In this document: piece by piece, positions 6,099 through 13,663 of the stretch
How positions within the stretch are numbered: the stretch's first letter is position 1
How the letters are laid out: each line of letters begins with the position of its first letter
NCBI GenBank assembly: GCA_964574495.1
Contig: CAZNNT010000015.1
Coordinates: 1-19,426 of the forward strand
DNA from: HO2-45-28 sp964574495
Lineage (GTDB): Bacteria > Patescibacteriota > Minisyncoccia > HO2-45-28
Length of the DNA: 19,426 nucleotides
Direction of reading: 5' to 3'
The notes under the pieces: model-generated
What the model was told of the DNA's origin: nothing
Databases searched by the model: none
What the model saw: the letters and a program-made list of their open reading frames with translations, nothing else
Made by a program: the position numbers and the translations under genes

Positions 6099-6127
6099 AA
6101 ACTAGCAGTTTTTTAGGCCCAAGGCAA
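6099..6127 (-). promoter_or_regulatory. Promoter of the glycosylase-like operon
   Basis: On the minus strand TTGCCT (6127-6122) and TAGTTT (6104-6099) are 17 bp apart, with TGC before the -10. The -10 lies in a perfect palindrome, AAAAAACT-GCT-AGTTTTTT (6096-6114). The predicted mRNA leader is about 32 nt and contains the Shine-Dalgarno. The -35 is only a partial match. Confidence 0.5.
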
Positions 6128-6169
6128 GGCCGATTTCATAAGGATTTTTTGAGCTTGCGGCTCTTTACA

Positions 6170-6198
6170 TTGCCCGGAACTTAAAAATCTGCTAGATT
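6170..6198 (+). promoter_or_regulatory. Promoter of dnaG
   Basis: TTGCCC (6170-6175) and TAGATT (6193-6198) are 17 bp apart, with TGC before the -10. The -10 lies in the palindrome AAAATCT-GCT-AGATTTT (6184-6200), nearly the same as that of the opposite promoter. Transcription would start about 5-6 bases before ATG 6211, giving an almost leaderless mRNA. Confidence 0.52.
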
Positions 6199-6210
6199 TT
6201 AGATAACTTT

Positions 6211-7944
6211 ATGCCCTCGCCCGTAGAGAAAATAAAAGAAAAAATAGATGTCGCCGAACTTATCGGTTCTTATATCAAACTGGAAAAAGCCGGCGTCAAC
6301 TTTAAAGCCGTCTGCCCGTTTCACTCCGAGCGTACGCCGTCTTTCTATGTTTCTCCCGCGCGCCAAATGTGGCACTGCTTCGGGTGCAACGCCGGAGGAG
6401 ACATTTTCAGATTCGTAATGAATATTGAAGGAGTTGAATTCCCCGAAGCTCTGCGGATTCTTGCGGAAAAAACCGGAGTGGAGCTTGAACGCCAGGACCC
6501 CAAATTGAGAAGCGAACGCACGCGCCTTCTGGATTTGCTGAAAACAGCCGCCTCATTTTATGAAAAAAATTTATATGAAAGAAAAGATGTCGGCGCGTAT
6601 TTAAAAGAGCGCGGCATGACGGGGCAAACCGCCAAATCGTTTCGTTTGGGCTACGCTCCCGATTCTTGGGACGCTACCATTTCCCACCTTAAACAAGCCG
6701 GTTTTAAACAAGATGAAATAGAAAAAGCGGGATTAGCTATCGCGGCAGCCGGCGACCAACAGCCGGCTACCGGCAGATTTTACGATCGATTTCGCGCCCG
6801 CGTAATGTTTCCGCTTTTTGACGGCGCGGGGCGCATTGTGGGTTTTTCCGGCAGAATTTTTGAGAAAGATCTGCGTCCGGGCGGCGCGGACATTGAACCG
6901 GCAAAATATATCAACACCCCCCAAACGACCCTTTACGACAAATCCAGAGTGCTTTACGGTTTTGATCGGGCGAAAACCGAAATCCGCAAAAAAAACGCGG
7001 CAATAATTCTTGAAGGGCAAATGGACCTGATTATGTCTCATCAAGCCGGCGTCGTTAACGCCGTGGCTATCTCCGGAACGGCTTTAACCGCGCAGCATCT
7101 AACAAGCATTAAACGGCTTTGCGATACCTTAATTATGTCTTTTGATATGGATAACGCTGGCTTTGAAGCCACGAAAAAAAGCCTTGACCTTGCTTTGACC
7201 TGCGGATTTGACGTAAAAATAGTTTTGATACCGGAAGTAAAAGATCCGGCTGATTTAATAAAAGAAAACCCCGAAAGCTGGCCGGTTGTTTTGGAAAAAG
7301 CCGAGCCGATTGTCGCGTTTCTGCTGAAAACCTTGGCTTCAAAGCATAAAGATGTCCTTGCCTTTAAAAAAGAAGCGGGGCGATCCGTATTGCCGTATAT
7401 TTCCGCTATGCCGAGCGAAATAGATAAGGCCCATTGGGTCGGCGAAGTCGCGAACGCTCTTAAAATGCGCGAAGAAAATGTTTGGCAGGAGCTCGCGCGC
7501 CTTAAAAAACCCAAAGATAATGCCGCTCGGGACGACATCCGTCCAAAGATTCGCAGTCGCAAGGCGCTTTTGGAGGAGCGGTTAATAGGTTTGATTGTTT
7601 GGAAAAAAGATGTTTTGAACGATGTTTTGAGCGATTGCGGCTCCGACTGGTTCGCCCCCGAACGCCGGCCCATTTTTGAATCGGTCATCCACGCTCAAAG
7701 TCCGGCCGAAGATCATTATGTTAAAAAGCTGGCGCTTGAAGCCGAAGTGTTTTGCGGGGAGGCGTCCGACTTGCCGCTTCAATTCAAGGCTCTGGCCAGA
7801 GACCTCAAAAAAGAACATTTGAAAGAGCGTCTGGTTAAACTCGGCGAATCCGTCAAAGAATTTGAAATGTCGGGCAATAAGGAAGAACTTGAGAAAAAAT
7901 TTGACGAATTCAAAGCGGTTTCGGCCGAGTTGAATTCCGCCTGA
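6211..7944 (+). CDS. dnaG: DNA primase DnaG
   Basis: A 577-residue bacterial primase that makes RNA primers at the replication fork on DNA unwound by DnaB helicase. The N-terminal CHC2 zinc-binding domain is complete: C35-x2-H38 and C56-x2-C59, with the CPFHSERTPSF signature. The catalytic core includes GFSGR around residue 212. In the TOPRIM domain the acidic metal ligands are E268 (LEGQMD, where E. coli-type primases have EGYMD) and D312-M-D314. The C-terminal helicase-interaction domain, from about residue 450, is divergent and ends in charged helices. Length is close to the usual 580-650. No Shine-Dalgarno precedes ATG 6211, matching the predicted near-leaderless transcript. rpoD follows after 31 bp, so both are probably one operon. 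Confidence 0.97.
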   Translation: MPSPVEKIKEKIDVAELIGSYIKLEKAGVNFKAVCPFHSERTPSFYVSPARQMWHCFGCNAGGDIFRFVMNIEGVEFPEALRILAEKTGVELERQDPKLRSERTRLLDLLKTAASFYEKNLYERKDVGAYLKERGMTGQTAKSFRLGYAPDSWDATISHLKQAGFKQDEIEKAGLAIAAAGDQQPATGRFYDRFRARVMFPLFDGAGRIVGFSGRIFEKDLRPGGADIEPAKYINTPQTTLYDKSRVLYGFDRAKTEIRKKNAAIILEGQMDLIMSHQAGVVNAVAISGTALTAQHLTSIKRLCDTLIMSFDMDNAGFEATKKSLDLALTCGFDVKIVLIPEVKDPADLIKENPESWPVVLEKAEPIVAFLLKTLASKHKDVLAFKKEAGRSVLPYISAMPSEIDKAHWVGEVANALKMREENVWQELARLKKPKDNAARDDIRPKIRSRKALLEERLIGLIVWKKDVLNDVLSDCGSDWFAPERRPIFESVIHAQSPAEDHYVKKLALEAEVFCGEASDLPLQFKALARDLKKEHLKERLVKLGESVKEFEMSGNKEELEKKFDEFKAVSAELNSA

Positions 7945-7975
7945 ATTTGATTTAAACTGAATAATATTTTAGTTC

Positions 7976-9190
7976 ATGCCCAAAAAATCAAAAACCAAAA
8001 TTCAAGCCGATAGAAAACTTCCGAAAAATAAGGCCTTGAGAGCAAAATCGGCCAAAAAAGGCGGCGGAATGAAAGTGGTGCGATTGAAAAGCGAGACGCC
8101 CGCCAAAAAATTTTCAGCCAAAAAAGAGTTCTCGGAAGAAAAAGTGCTTGACCTGATTAAACGCGGCAAAATCCGCGGCTTCGTTACTTACGGAGAAATA
8201 CTGTCCAAATTTCATCATATTGAGCGCAATATTCTTTTTCTTGAGGACCTTTATAATCGCCTTCAGGAGGCCGGCATTGATGTCGTTGAAGGAAAAGACC
8301 TGCTGGAGATAGAAGAAAAAAAACCCAAGCAGGCGAAACTTCGGGAGGCGCTTGAACATTTAGGCACCGATTCGGTTCAGATGTATCTTCGGGAGATAGG
8401 AAAAATCACTTTGCTTACGGGCGAAGAAGAAAAAGAATTTGCTCGGCGCATAGAAAAAGGGGATGAGGACGCCAAAAATCGTCTGGCGCTGGCTAACTTG
8501 CGTCTTGTGGTTTCAATAGCCAAGCGTTATGCCGGACGCTCTCCAAATTTGACTCTTTTGGATTTGATTCAGGAAGGCAATATCGGCCTTTTTCGCGCTG
8601 TTGAAAAATTTGACTGGAAAAGGGGCTTTAAGTTTTCAACTTACGCCACTTGGTGGATCCGACAGGCCATTACCCGGGCTCTCGCCGACCAGGCGCGCAC
8701 CATTCGTATTCCGGTGCATATGGTTGAGACCATTTCAAAATACCAGCAAGCGGTGCGCCGGCTGACTCAGGATTTGGGGCGAGACCCTCTGCCGGAAGAA
8801 ATTGCCGATGAAATGGGTCTTGAGGTAGAAAAAATTCACCATATACAGAAAATTTCACAAGACACCGTTTCCATTGACGCGCCCGTGGGCGAAGACGATG
8901 AGGATTCCACTTTGGGAGAGTTTATTGAAGATGACACGATTTTATCTCCTGTTCAGGAAGCGTCGCGAAAACTTCTACGCGACCAGCTTCGCGAAATTAT
9001 ATCCGATCTTACGCCGCGCGAACAGAAAATTCTGCGCATGCGTTTCGGTCTGGAAGACGCCATAACCCACACTCTGGAGGAAGTAGGCAAAGAATTCGGC
9101 GTTACTCGCGAACGCATCCGCCAGATTGAGGCCAAAGCCCTTGAAAGAATCCGCCAGCACTCAAAATCCAACAAACTTGAGGGATATTAA
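7976..9190 (+). CDS. rpoD: Primary sigma factor RpoD (sigma-70)
   Basis: A 404-residue group 1 sigma factor that directs RNA polymerase to housekeeping promoters. After a lysine-rich tail of about 45 residues comes a region 1.1-like domain (EEKVLDLIKRGKIRGFVTY onward), then region 1.2 (DSVQMYLREIG, about 132-142). Region 2 has RLVVSIAKRYAGR and the -10 recognition/melting helix FKFSTYATWWIRQAITRA. Region 3 begins near IRIPVHM, and region 4.2 is the helix-turn-helix LEEVGKEFGVTRERIRQIEAKAL that reads the -35. The large non-conserved insert of proteobacterial RpoD is absent. No Shine-Dalgarno is visible. The dnaG-rpoD order is the conserved macromolecular-synthesis arrangement, here without rpsU in front. 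The promoters called in this window are the kind this factor would read. Confidence 0.97.
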   Translation: MPKKSKTKIQADRKLPKNKALRAKSAKKGGGMKVVRLKSETPAKKFSAKKEFSEEKVLDLIKRGKIRGFVTYGEILSKFHHIERNILFLEDLYNRLQEAGIDVVEGKDLLEIEEKKPKQAKLREALEHLGTDSVQMYLREIGKITLLTGEEEKEFARRIEKGDEDAKNRLALANLRLVVSIAKRYAGRSPNLTLLDLIQEGNIGLFRAVEKFDWKRGFKFSTYATWWIRQAITRALADQARTIRIPVHMVETISKYQQAVRRLTQDLGRDPLPEEIADEMGLEVEKIHHIQKISQDTVSIDAPVGEDDEDSTLGEFIEDDTILSPVQEASRKLLRDQLREIISDLTPREQKILRMRFGLEDAITHTLEEVGKEFGVTRERIRQIEAKALERIRQHSKSNKLEGY

Positions 9191-9193
9191 AAA

Positions 9194-9221
9194 AATTTCT
9201 AATTTCTAATTTCTAATTTAT
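9194..9221. repeat. Three-plus tandem copies of a 7-bp AATTTCT unit
   Basis: AATTTCT occurs at 9194-9200, 9201-9207 and 9208-9214, followed by a variant AATTTAT. It forms the last codons and stop of the minus-strand transferase gene, encoding its LEIRN end, and lies just beyond the rpoD stop. Length variation by slippage would alter that C-terminus. Confidence 0.85.
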
Positions 9222-10857
9222 AGATTTTAAAAACCTCGTCGCCTCGGGGGTTTTTAATGCTTATTGGCGTCGTGTTTGTAATGAGGGTCTGAAATGCCGG
9301 TTCGGGCACGATATTTGTCGCAAGAACAAAATAATGGTATTTAAAGCCGACTCGGTTGTAATAATCGGAGCCGTTTTCTTTCAGATACTCAAAATAGGTG
9401 TTAAGGTCAATCACCGGCCAGCCGTGATAAATATGCAGCCGGTCTAAAACCCAGAGTTTCGCTCCGCGGTCAAAATTGCCGTGGGTTATAATCATAGCCG
9501 GAAACGGTTCAAAGCCGTTCTTTTGAGCAAGCTCCAAGGATTTATCCTGCGCTTTTTCAATAAATTTATAGCGCGCGTCAAATCTGATCGCGGGCATTTT
9601 ATTTTTTAATTCTTCATTAAAAAAATTGCCGAGCGCGTTATATCCCCAGTTATAATTTTCAAACCGCACTTTGGAGGAAGTCCAGGGAATATTGCCGGCG
9701 GGATAATAGACGATCTGGTTATTCGCCGTGTAAAAAATTTCAAATACCAGAAACGCGCCAAAAAGCGCGGCGGCCGGACGCCGTCCCTTTTGTAGAAATT
9801 GATAAAAATTATAAAAGAAAACGCCCGCAGTCAAAGCCATAAACGGAGTGAGCATGGTTAAAAACCGATACGACGGCCCTATAGCCATCAGTAATAAAAA
9901 AAGATAAATAAACGCAGTCAAAAGAAACGCGTGTTTTTTTAAAAACTCTTTTTGTTTCTTTATCGCGGCTATAAGCGCCGCAAATACCGACGCCGTGAAA
10001 ATCCCGAGAAACAGCCAAGAATTGCTTGCGATAAGGCGCGGAGCGAAGTTCTTAAGTCGGTCCGTAAGGCCCCCGATTTCTTTGCCCGGAGCGATTTTCC
10101 AGACCTCAGGATTTTGGCCGAAAATATAGGAAAATTGAAAGTCAAAATGCCCGACCGTTTGGTAAAGTTTAATATTGTAAATTATCACCGGGCTGAAAAT
10201 AATCGCGGCCAGCGCCCCGCCGAGCCACAATTTTTTATTCAAAAAATAATCGCGTCTGAAAATCAGCAAATAGGTTATAAAAATCGGAACAAGCGCAAAA
10301 ACATTATATTTTGTCAAAAACCCGAGTCCGAGCGCGGCGCCAAGCCGGACTAGGTAATTTTCTTCATCAAGCGAGCGCAGGAAAAAATAAGACGCCAAAA
10401 GCAGGAAAAATATCACGAATGCTTCCTGCAGTCCGGTCCGCGAAATATAAACCGAGTTGAGCGTTACGGCCATTAAGGCCGCGGCCACCAAGCCGGCGCG
10501 CGCCGAGTAAAGCCGCCGGCCGATTAAATACAAAAGATAAACCGATAAAATGCCCAGTATGGCTGACGGAAAGCGCAGAGCAAAATTATTTTCTCCGAAA
10601 AGCAAAATGGAGAAATGCTGGACCCAGAATACCAGCGGCGGATGGTCGTGGAAGGAGAGTTTGGTCCATGAGGGGGTGTTCGGATCAAGCCATTCAAGAG
10701 GCGTTGTTTGTTCGGCTGCCTCGTCAAAATCCATAAGGCCGACGGCCCGAAATCCGTAAAAGACCTCATCGTTTACGGTGTCGCCTCGGGAGAGCCCCCA
10801 AAAACGCAAAACCGCGGCAAGCACAAGTATCAAAATTAGCCAATTTCTGGTTTTCAT
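9199..10857 (-). CDS. GT39/ArnT-like membrane glycosyltransferase
   Basis: A 552-residue GT-C fold enzyme (PMT_2/ArnT type), which transfers a sugar from a polyprenyl-phosphate donor to an acceptor on the outer face of the cytoplasmic membrane. An N-terminal membrane helix leads into the first outer loop with N29-D30-E31, the Asp-Glu motif holding the catalytic acid. His72-Pro-Pro-Leu is the second family motif (H-P-P). About ten to eleven hydrophobic helices follow to around residue 390. The last 150 residues form a soluble outer domain, as in ArnT-like enzymes. It diverges from the DUF2079 gene across 29 bp, and its 3' end carries a tandem repeat and the rpoD terminator. The donor may be made by the GT2 at 12262-13014. 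The acceptor, whether protein, lipid or polymer, is unknown. Confidence 0.88.
   Translation of the reverse strand: MKTRNWLILILVLAAVLRFWGLSRGDTVNDEVFYGFRAVGLMDFDEAAEQTTPLEWLDPNTPSWTKLSFHDHPPLVFWVQHFSILLFGENNFALRFPSAILGILSVYLLYLIGRRLYSARAGLVAAALMAVTLNSVYISRTGLQEAFVIFFLLLASYFFLRSLDEENYLVRLGAALGLGFLTKYNVFALVPIFITYLLIFRRDYFLNKKLWLGGALAAIIFSPVIIYNIKLYQTVGHFDFQFSYIFGQNPEVWKIAPGKEIGGLTDRLKNFAPRLIASNSWLFLGIFTASVFAALIAAIKKQKEFLKKHAFLLTAFIYLFLLLMAIGPSYRFLTMLTPFMALTAGVFFYNFYQFLQKGRRPAAALFGAFLVFEIFYTANNQIVYYPAGNIPWTSSKVRFENYNWGYNALGNFFNEELKNKMPAIRFDARYKFIEKAQDKSLELAQKNGFEPFPAMIITHGNFDRGAKLWVLDRLHIYHGWPVIDLNTYFEYLKENGSDYYNRVGFKYHYFVLATNIVPEPAFQTLITNTTPISIKNPRGDEVFKIYKLEIRN
9227..9257 (+). terminator. rpoD terminator inside the 3' end of the convergent gene
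   Basis: TTAAAAACCTC (9227-9237) pairs with GGGTTTTTAA-side bases (9247-9257), eleven pairs including one G-T, with a nine-base loop and a T5 run in the 3' arm. It lies 36 bp after the rpoD stop, within the coding sequence of the minus-strand transferase (its Asn-Pro-Arg-Gly region). The A5 before the stem would make it work on both strands. Confidence 0.68.
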
Positions 10858-10865
10858 AAAGGATT

Positions 10866-10878
10866 ATTATATTATATT
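10866..10878. promoter_or_regulatory. Overlapping divergent -10 elements in a 29-bp spacer
   Basis: On the minus strand TATAAT occurs twice in tandem (10876-10871 and 10871-10866), eight or more bases before ATG 10857. On the plus strand TATATT (10873-10878) is eight bases before ATG 10887. Both transcripts would be leaderless or nearly so, and the two polymerases could not bind at once. Any -35 must lie inside the opposite gene. Confidence 0.5.
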
Positions 10879-10886
10879 CTTTATAT

Positions 10887-12299
10887 ATGAAAATTTTAAG
10901 CGAGCGAAAAGCGTTTTTTGCGGTTTTAGCCGCGATTTTCGTTTATATCGCGGTTGTCGGCTCTGTTTCCGTCGCGCGCCACTACGATTTTCAAACGCAG
11001 GCCTGGGATATGGGAATTTTTTTTCAGACCTTCTGGAACACGGCTCAAGGCAGAATAATGCAAAACAGTATTGAAGAAGTGCCGAACCATCTGGGGGTTC
11101 ATATGAGTCCGATTATTTTTGTTTTGCTTCCGGGTTTTTTGATTTTCCCCAGCCCTTATTACCTGCTGATTATTCAGGCGCTTGCTCTTGCCTTGGGCGC
11201 TTTGCCGCTTTATTTATTCGCCAAAAAAATATTGGGGCGTCATGATTTTGCCTTATTAATTTCCCTCGGTTATCTTTTATATCCCGCGCTTCACTGGGTA
11301 AATTTTTTTGATTTTCATCCGATAGCGTTTTTGATTCCGGCGCTGCTTGCGGCTTTTTATTTTTTTAACGAAAAAAAATGGCTCTGGTTCTGGGTATTTA
11401 TGGTTTTGGCATCTATCACCCAGGAAGACGCTATTCTGGCAGTCGCGTTTAGCGGTTTATTTTTGGCGGCGATTAATTGGCGCGAGCCCAAAGAAAGAAA
11501 AATCGGATTGTTAGCCGCCTTTTTGGCGCTTATTTATTTCGCGGTTGCCGTAAAATTTATAATGCCCGCTTTTGGCGGCGGCCTTTTGCGCCTTGACCGC
11601 TACGCTCATCTCGGAGGAAACGCGGGAGAAATCGCGCGTAATCTTTTTTGGCATCCCTCGCTTTTTTTGAAGACCATTTTTACTTTTCCAAAAATGGCTT
11701 ATTTATTTTGGATTTTTTTGCCCGTTTTATTTCTGCCTTTTATGCGTCCGATTTCTTTTTTGCTTTTGGCTCCCGGGCTTCTGGAAAATCTTTTGACCAA
11801 TTTTTCCAGCCAATTTTCAGGATTTTATCAGTATGACTCAATGCTCATCGCCGGAATATTCATTGGGAGCGTTTATGGCTTGAAAAAATTATCTACGCGC
11901 TTTCCGAATAAAGCCGTTTGGCTATCTAAATCGGCTTTAATTTCCGCTTTTATAATCGTTTTTTTAGTTCGCTCTTCCGTAAGCCCGTTACATTTTCCGG
12001 CCGGCTTTTTTAAAGGCGGCGAAAGGCGGGAAATTTTGAACCAAATCGTAAAAAGTATGCCTGCGGACGCGAGTGTTACGGCCCAAACCAACATAGTTCC
12101 CCATTTAGCTGACCGCAAGTTCGTCTATATGCTCGGTTTTGAGCCAACGAAACCCGATTTCGTCATTATTGACGGCTCTGATTTTTTCGGATTTTATACC
12201 CCAGAAAATCTTCAGCGCTATGCCGACGGCTACGCGCTTTCGGATGAGTATAAAATAACGGTCATAAACGAGCGTTATTTTGTTTTTCAAAAGAAGTGA
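10887..12299 (+). CDS. DUF2079 polytopic membrane protein
   Basis: A 470-residue membrane protein of the DUF2079 family. Typical family features are YDFQTQAWDMGIFFQTFWNTAQGR near the N-terminus, LLIIQALALALGALPLYLFAKKILG, SLGYLLYPALHWVNFFDFHP and the ASITQEDAILAV motif with conserved Glu-Asp. About ten to eleven membrane helices are visible; the soluble C-terminal part (from about residue 390) ends in a beta-rich outer domain. The fold is predicted to be related to GT-C glycosyltransferases, but the activity is not established. Its position head-to-head with the GT39 gene and convergent with a polyprenyl-phosphate mannose synthase-like gene fits an envelope glycosylation role. No Shine-Dalgarno. 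Its last 38 bp overlap the 3' end of the GT2 gene on the other strand. Confidence 0.9.
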   Translation: MKILSERKAFFAVLAAIFVYIAVVGSVSVARHYDFQTQAWDMGIFFQTFWNTAQGRIMQNSIEEVPNHLGVHMSPIIFVLLPGFLIFPSPYYLLIIQALALALGALPLYLFAKKILGRHDFALLISLGYLLYPALHWVNFFDFHPIAFLIPALLAAFYFFNEKKWLWFWVFMVLASITQEDAILAVAFSGLFLAAINWREPKERKIGLLAAFLALIYFAVAVKFIMPAFGGGLLRLDRYAHLGGNAGEIARNLFWHPSLFLKTIFTFPKMAYLFWIFLPVLFLPFMRPISFLLLAPGLLENLLTNFSSQFSGFYQYDSMLIAGIFIGSVYGLKKLSTRFPNKAVWLSKSALISAFIIVFLVRSSVSPLHFPAGFFKGGERREILNQIVKSMPADASVTAQTNIVPHLADRKFVYMLGFEPTKPDFVIIDGSDFFGFYTPENLQRYADGYALSDEYKITVINERYFVFQKK

Positions 12300-13014
12300 A
12301 GCGAAGCGCAAGCACTTTCCAAAAACTTTCAAGAATAATCGGCAGATTTATTTTTGACTTTCCGGCCTTTCTCTCAGTAAAAGTTATCGGGAGCTCGCAA
12401 ATCTTGTAGCCCTTTTGATGGGCCTTATAAGTGGTTTCAATCTGAAAATTATATCCCACGGAGTCGAGTGATTCCAAATCAATGTTTTCCAAAACGCGCC
12501 TTTTAAAGCATTTAAAGCCGCCCGTCAGATCGCGATAGGGCAGCCATAAAATCAGTCGCGCGTAAGCGTTTCCGAAACGGCTCAAGAGACGCCGCAAGAA
12601 GCCCCAATTTTTAATTTTTCCCCCGGAAATATAACGCGAGCCCAAAACCATATCGTAATTTTGCGCCGTCTCAAGAAAGCGGGGGATAACCAAAGGGTCG
12701 TGCGAGAGATCGGCGTCCATCTGGATTATAAAGTCGGGCACACCCCATTCGCCGAAGTCCCCGGCGAGAATTTTTTTGAAAGCCCAGACATAAGCCGTGC
12801 CCAAACCGGCTTTGTTCGCACGATGGAGAACTTTTAAGGGGTGTGTTTGAGACAATTTTTCCGCCAGTTCCCCGGTGCCGTCTGGAGAGTTATCGTCCAC
12901 GACTATTATTTTCAAATAGGGAATTTCCAGGCCCGAAATTTTTTTGACCAATTCCTCAATATTACCGCGCTCGTTATAGGTGGGTGTTACGACAAACACC
13001 CCGGAATTTTTCAT
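12262..13014 (-). CDS. GT2 polyprenyl-phosphate mannose/glucose synthase (DPM1-like)
   Basis: A 250-residue GT-A fold transferase without C-terminal membrane helices, resembling soluble dolichol-phosphate mannose synthases. Motifs run in the expected order: TPTYNERGNIEEL near the start, VVDDNSPDGT (the first Asp pair binds the nucleotide), MDADLSHDP (metal-binding D-x-D) and, further on, GSRYISGG and LTGGFKCFKR. It would move a hexose from a nucleotide-sugar to polyprenyl phosphate on the cytosolic face, making the donor for GT-C enzymes such as the GT39 protein here. The start is supported by CGGAGG five bases before ATG. Last gene of the minus-strand operon, 18 bp after the DUF3105 gene; its end overlaps the DUF2079 gene by 38 bp. 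Whether the sugar is mannose or glucose cannot be told. Confidence 0.92.
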   Translation of the reverse strand: MKNSGVFVVTPTYNERGNIEELVKKISGLEIPYLKIIVVDDNSPDGTGELAEKLSQTHPLKVLHRANKAGLGTAYVWAFKKILAGDFGEWGVPDFIIQMDADLSHDPLVIPRFLETAQNYDMVLGSRYISGGKIKNWGFLRRLLSRFGNAYARLILWLPYRDLTGGFKCFKRRVLENIDLESLDSVGYNFQIETTYKAHQKGYKICELPITFTERKAGKSKINLPIILESFWKVLALRFTSFEKQNNARL

Positions 13015-13032
13015 ATTGCCTCCGTTTCCCGA

Positions 13033-13653
13033 TTAAATCCCTCCGCTCGCGCCAGGCACTCTTTCCGGTCCCTGATTCATGTATCGTTTTATGAAATCCT
13101 TAATGCGTTCAACCGGCAATTCATTATTTTCAATATTAAAAGCGTCCAGCCGTCCCCAGGCGGCTAGAGTCATATCGGTATCATTGGCTTCGCGCGGCGT
13201 GATTATGACTTTCGCGGCTGAAAATTGTTTCAATTCTTTTTTAATCGCGTCTGTCAGGCGAGGGTGATAGGCGATCCAGACATCCCCGTGCTCCAGATTA
13301 TGAATAATATGGCCGTCGGGTATCGCTTCATCGCGAAATCCTGATTTGGCGGTGAGCCCGTAATGGGGGCCGGATGTCGGCGGATTAGAAGTGTATTTTA
13401 TGGTTTCGTCCGTCCCCACGAGTATGTGGTTACTTTCCATAATCGGCACGGCTTTACTGAAGTCCTCGCTTTTCGGGGCGGTTTTGCGCGCGGCAAAATA
13501 AGCGCCATATACGATAGCGGCGAGAATCAGCAGTACGAAAATATAGATTTTTAATTTTCGCAAGAATATTCCCCGCCGGATTTTTCGTTGCTCCAGTTCT
13601 TTCGATTTTTCTTTCTCGTCTTTTTTTGACTGATACGATTGTTCCGTTTCCAT
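13033..13653 (-). CDS. DUF3105 membrane-anchored extracytoplasmic protein
   Basis: A 206-residue protein with a charged cytosolic N-terminus (residues 1-34, rich in Lys and Glu), one membrane helix (about 35-54) and an outer DUF3105 domain. The family signature is clear: YTSNPPTSGPHYG, then the conserved IIHNLEHGDVWIAYHP with the His/Glu-His cluster, and later AAWGRLDAF. The HNLEHG histidines look like a metal site, but no enzymatic activity is established for the family. No Shine-Dalgarno. It lies 10 bp downstream of the Ca-binding-repeat gene and 18 bp upstream of the GT2 gene in the same operon. Confidence 0.9.
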   Translation of the reverse strand: METEQSYQSKKDEKEKSKELEQRKIRRGIFLRKLKIYIFVLLILAAIVYGAYFAARKTAPKSEDFSKAVPIMESNHILVGTDETIKYTSNPPTSGPHYGLTAKSGFRDEAIPDGHIIHNLEHGDVWIAYHPRLTDAIKKELKQFSAAKVIITPREANDTDMTLAAWGRLDAFNIENNELPVERIKDFIKRYMNQGPERVPGASGGI

Positions 13654-13663
13654 ATTATTTTTT

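Noticed and set aside
6151..6163. GAGC/GCTC hairpin in the dnaG upstream region
   Set aside because: Four pairs with a five-base loop are too weak to call a terminator or regulatory structure.
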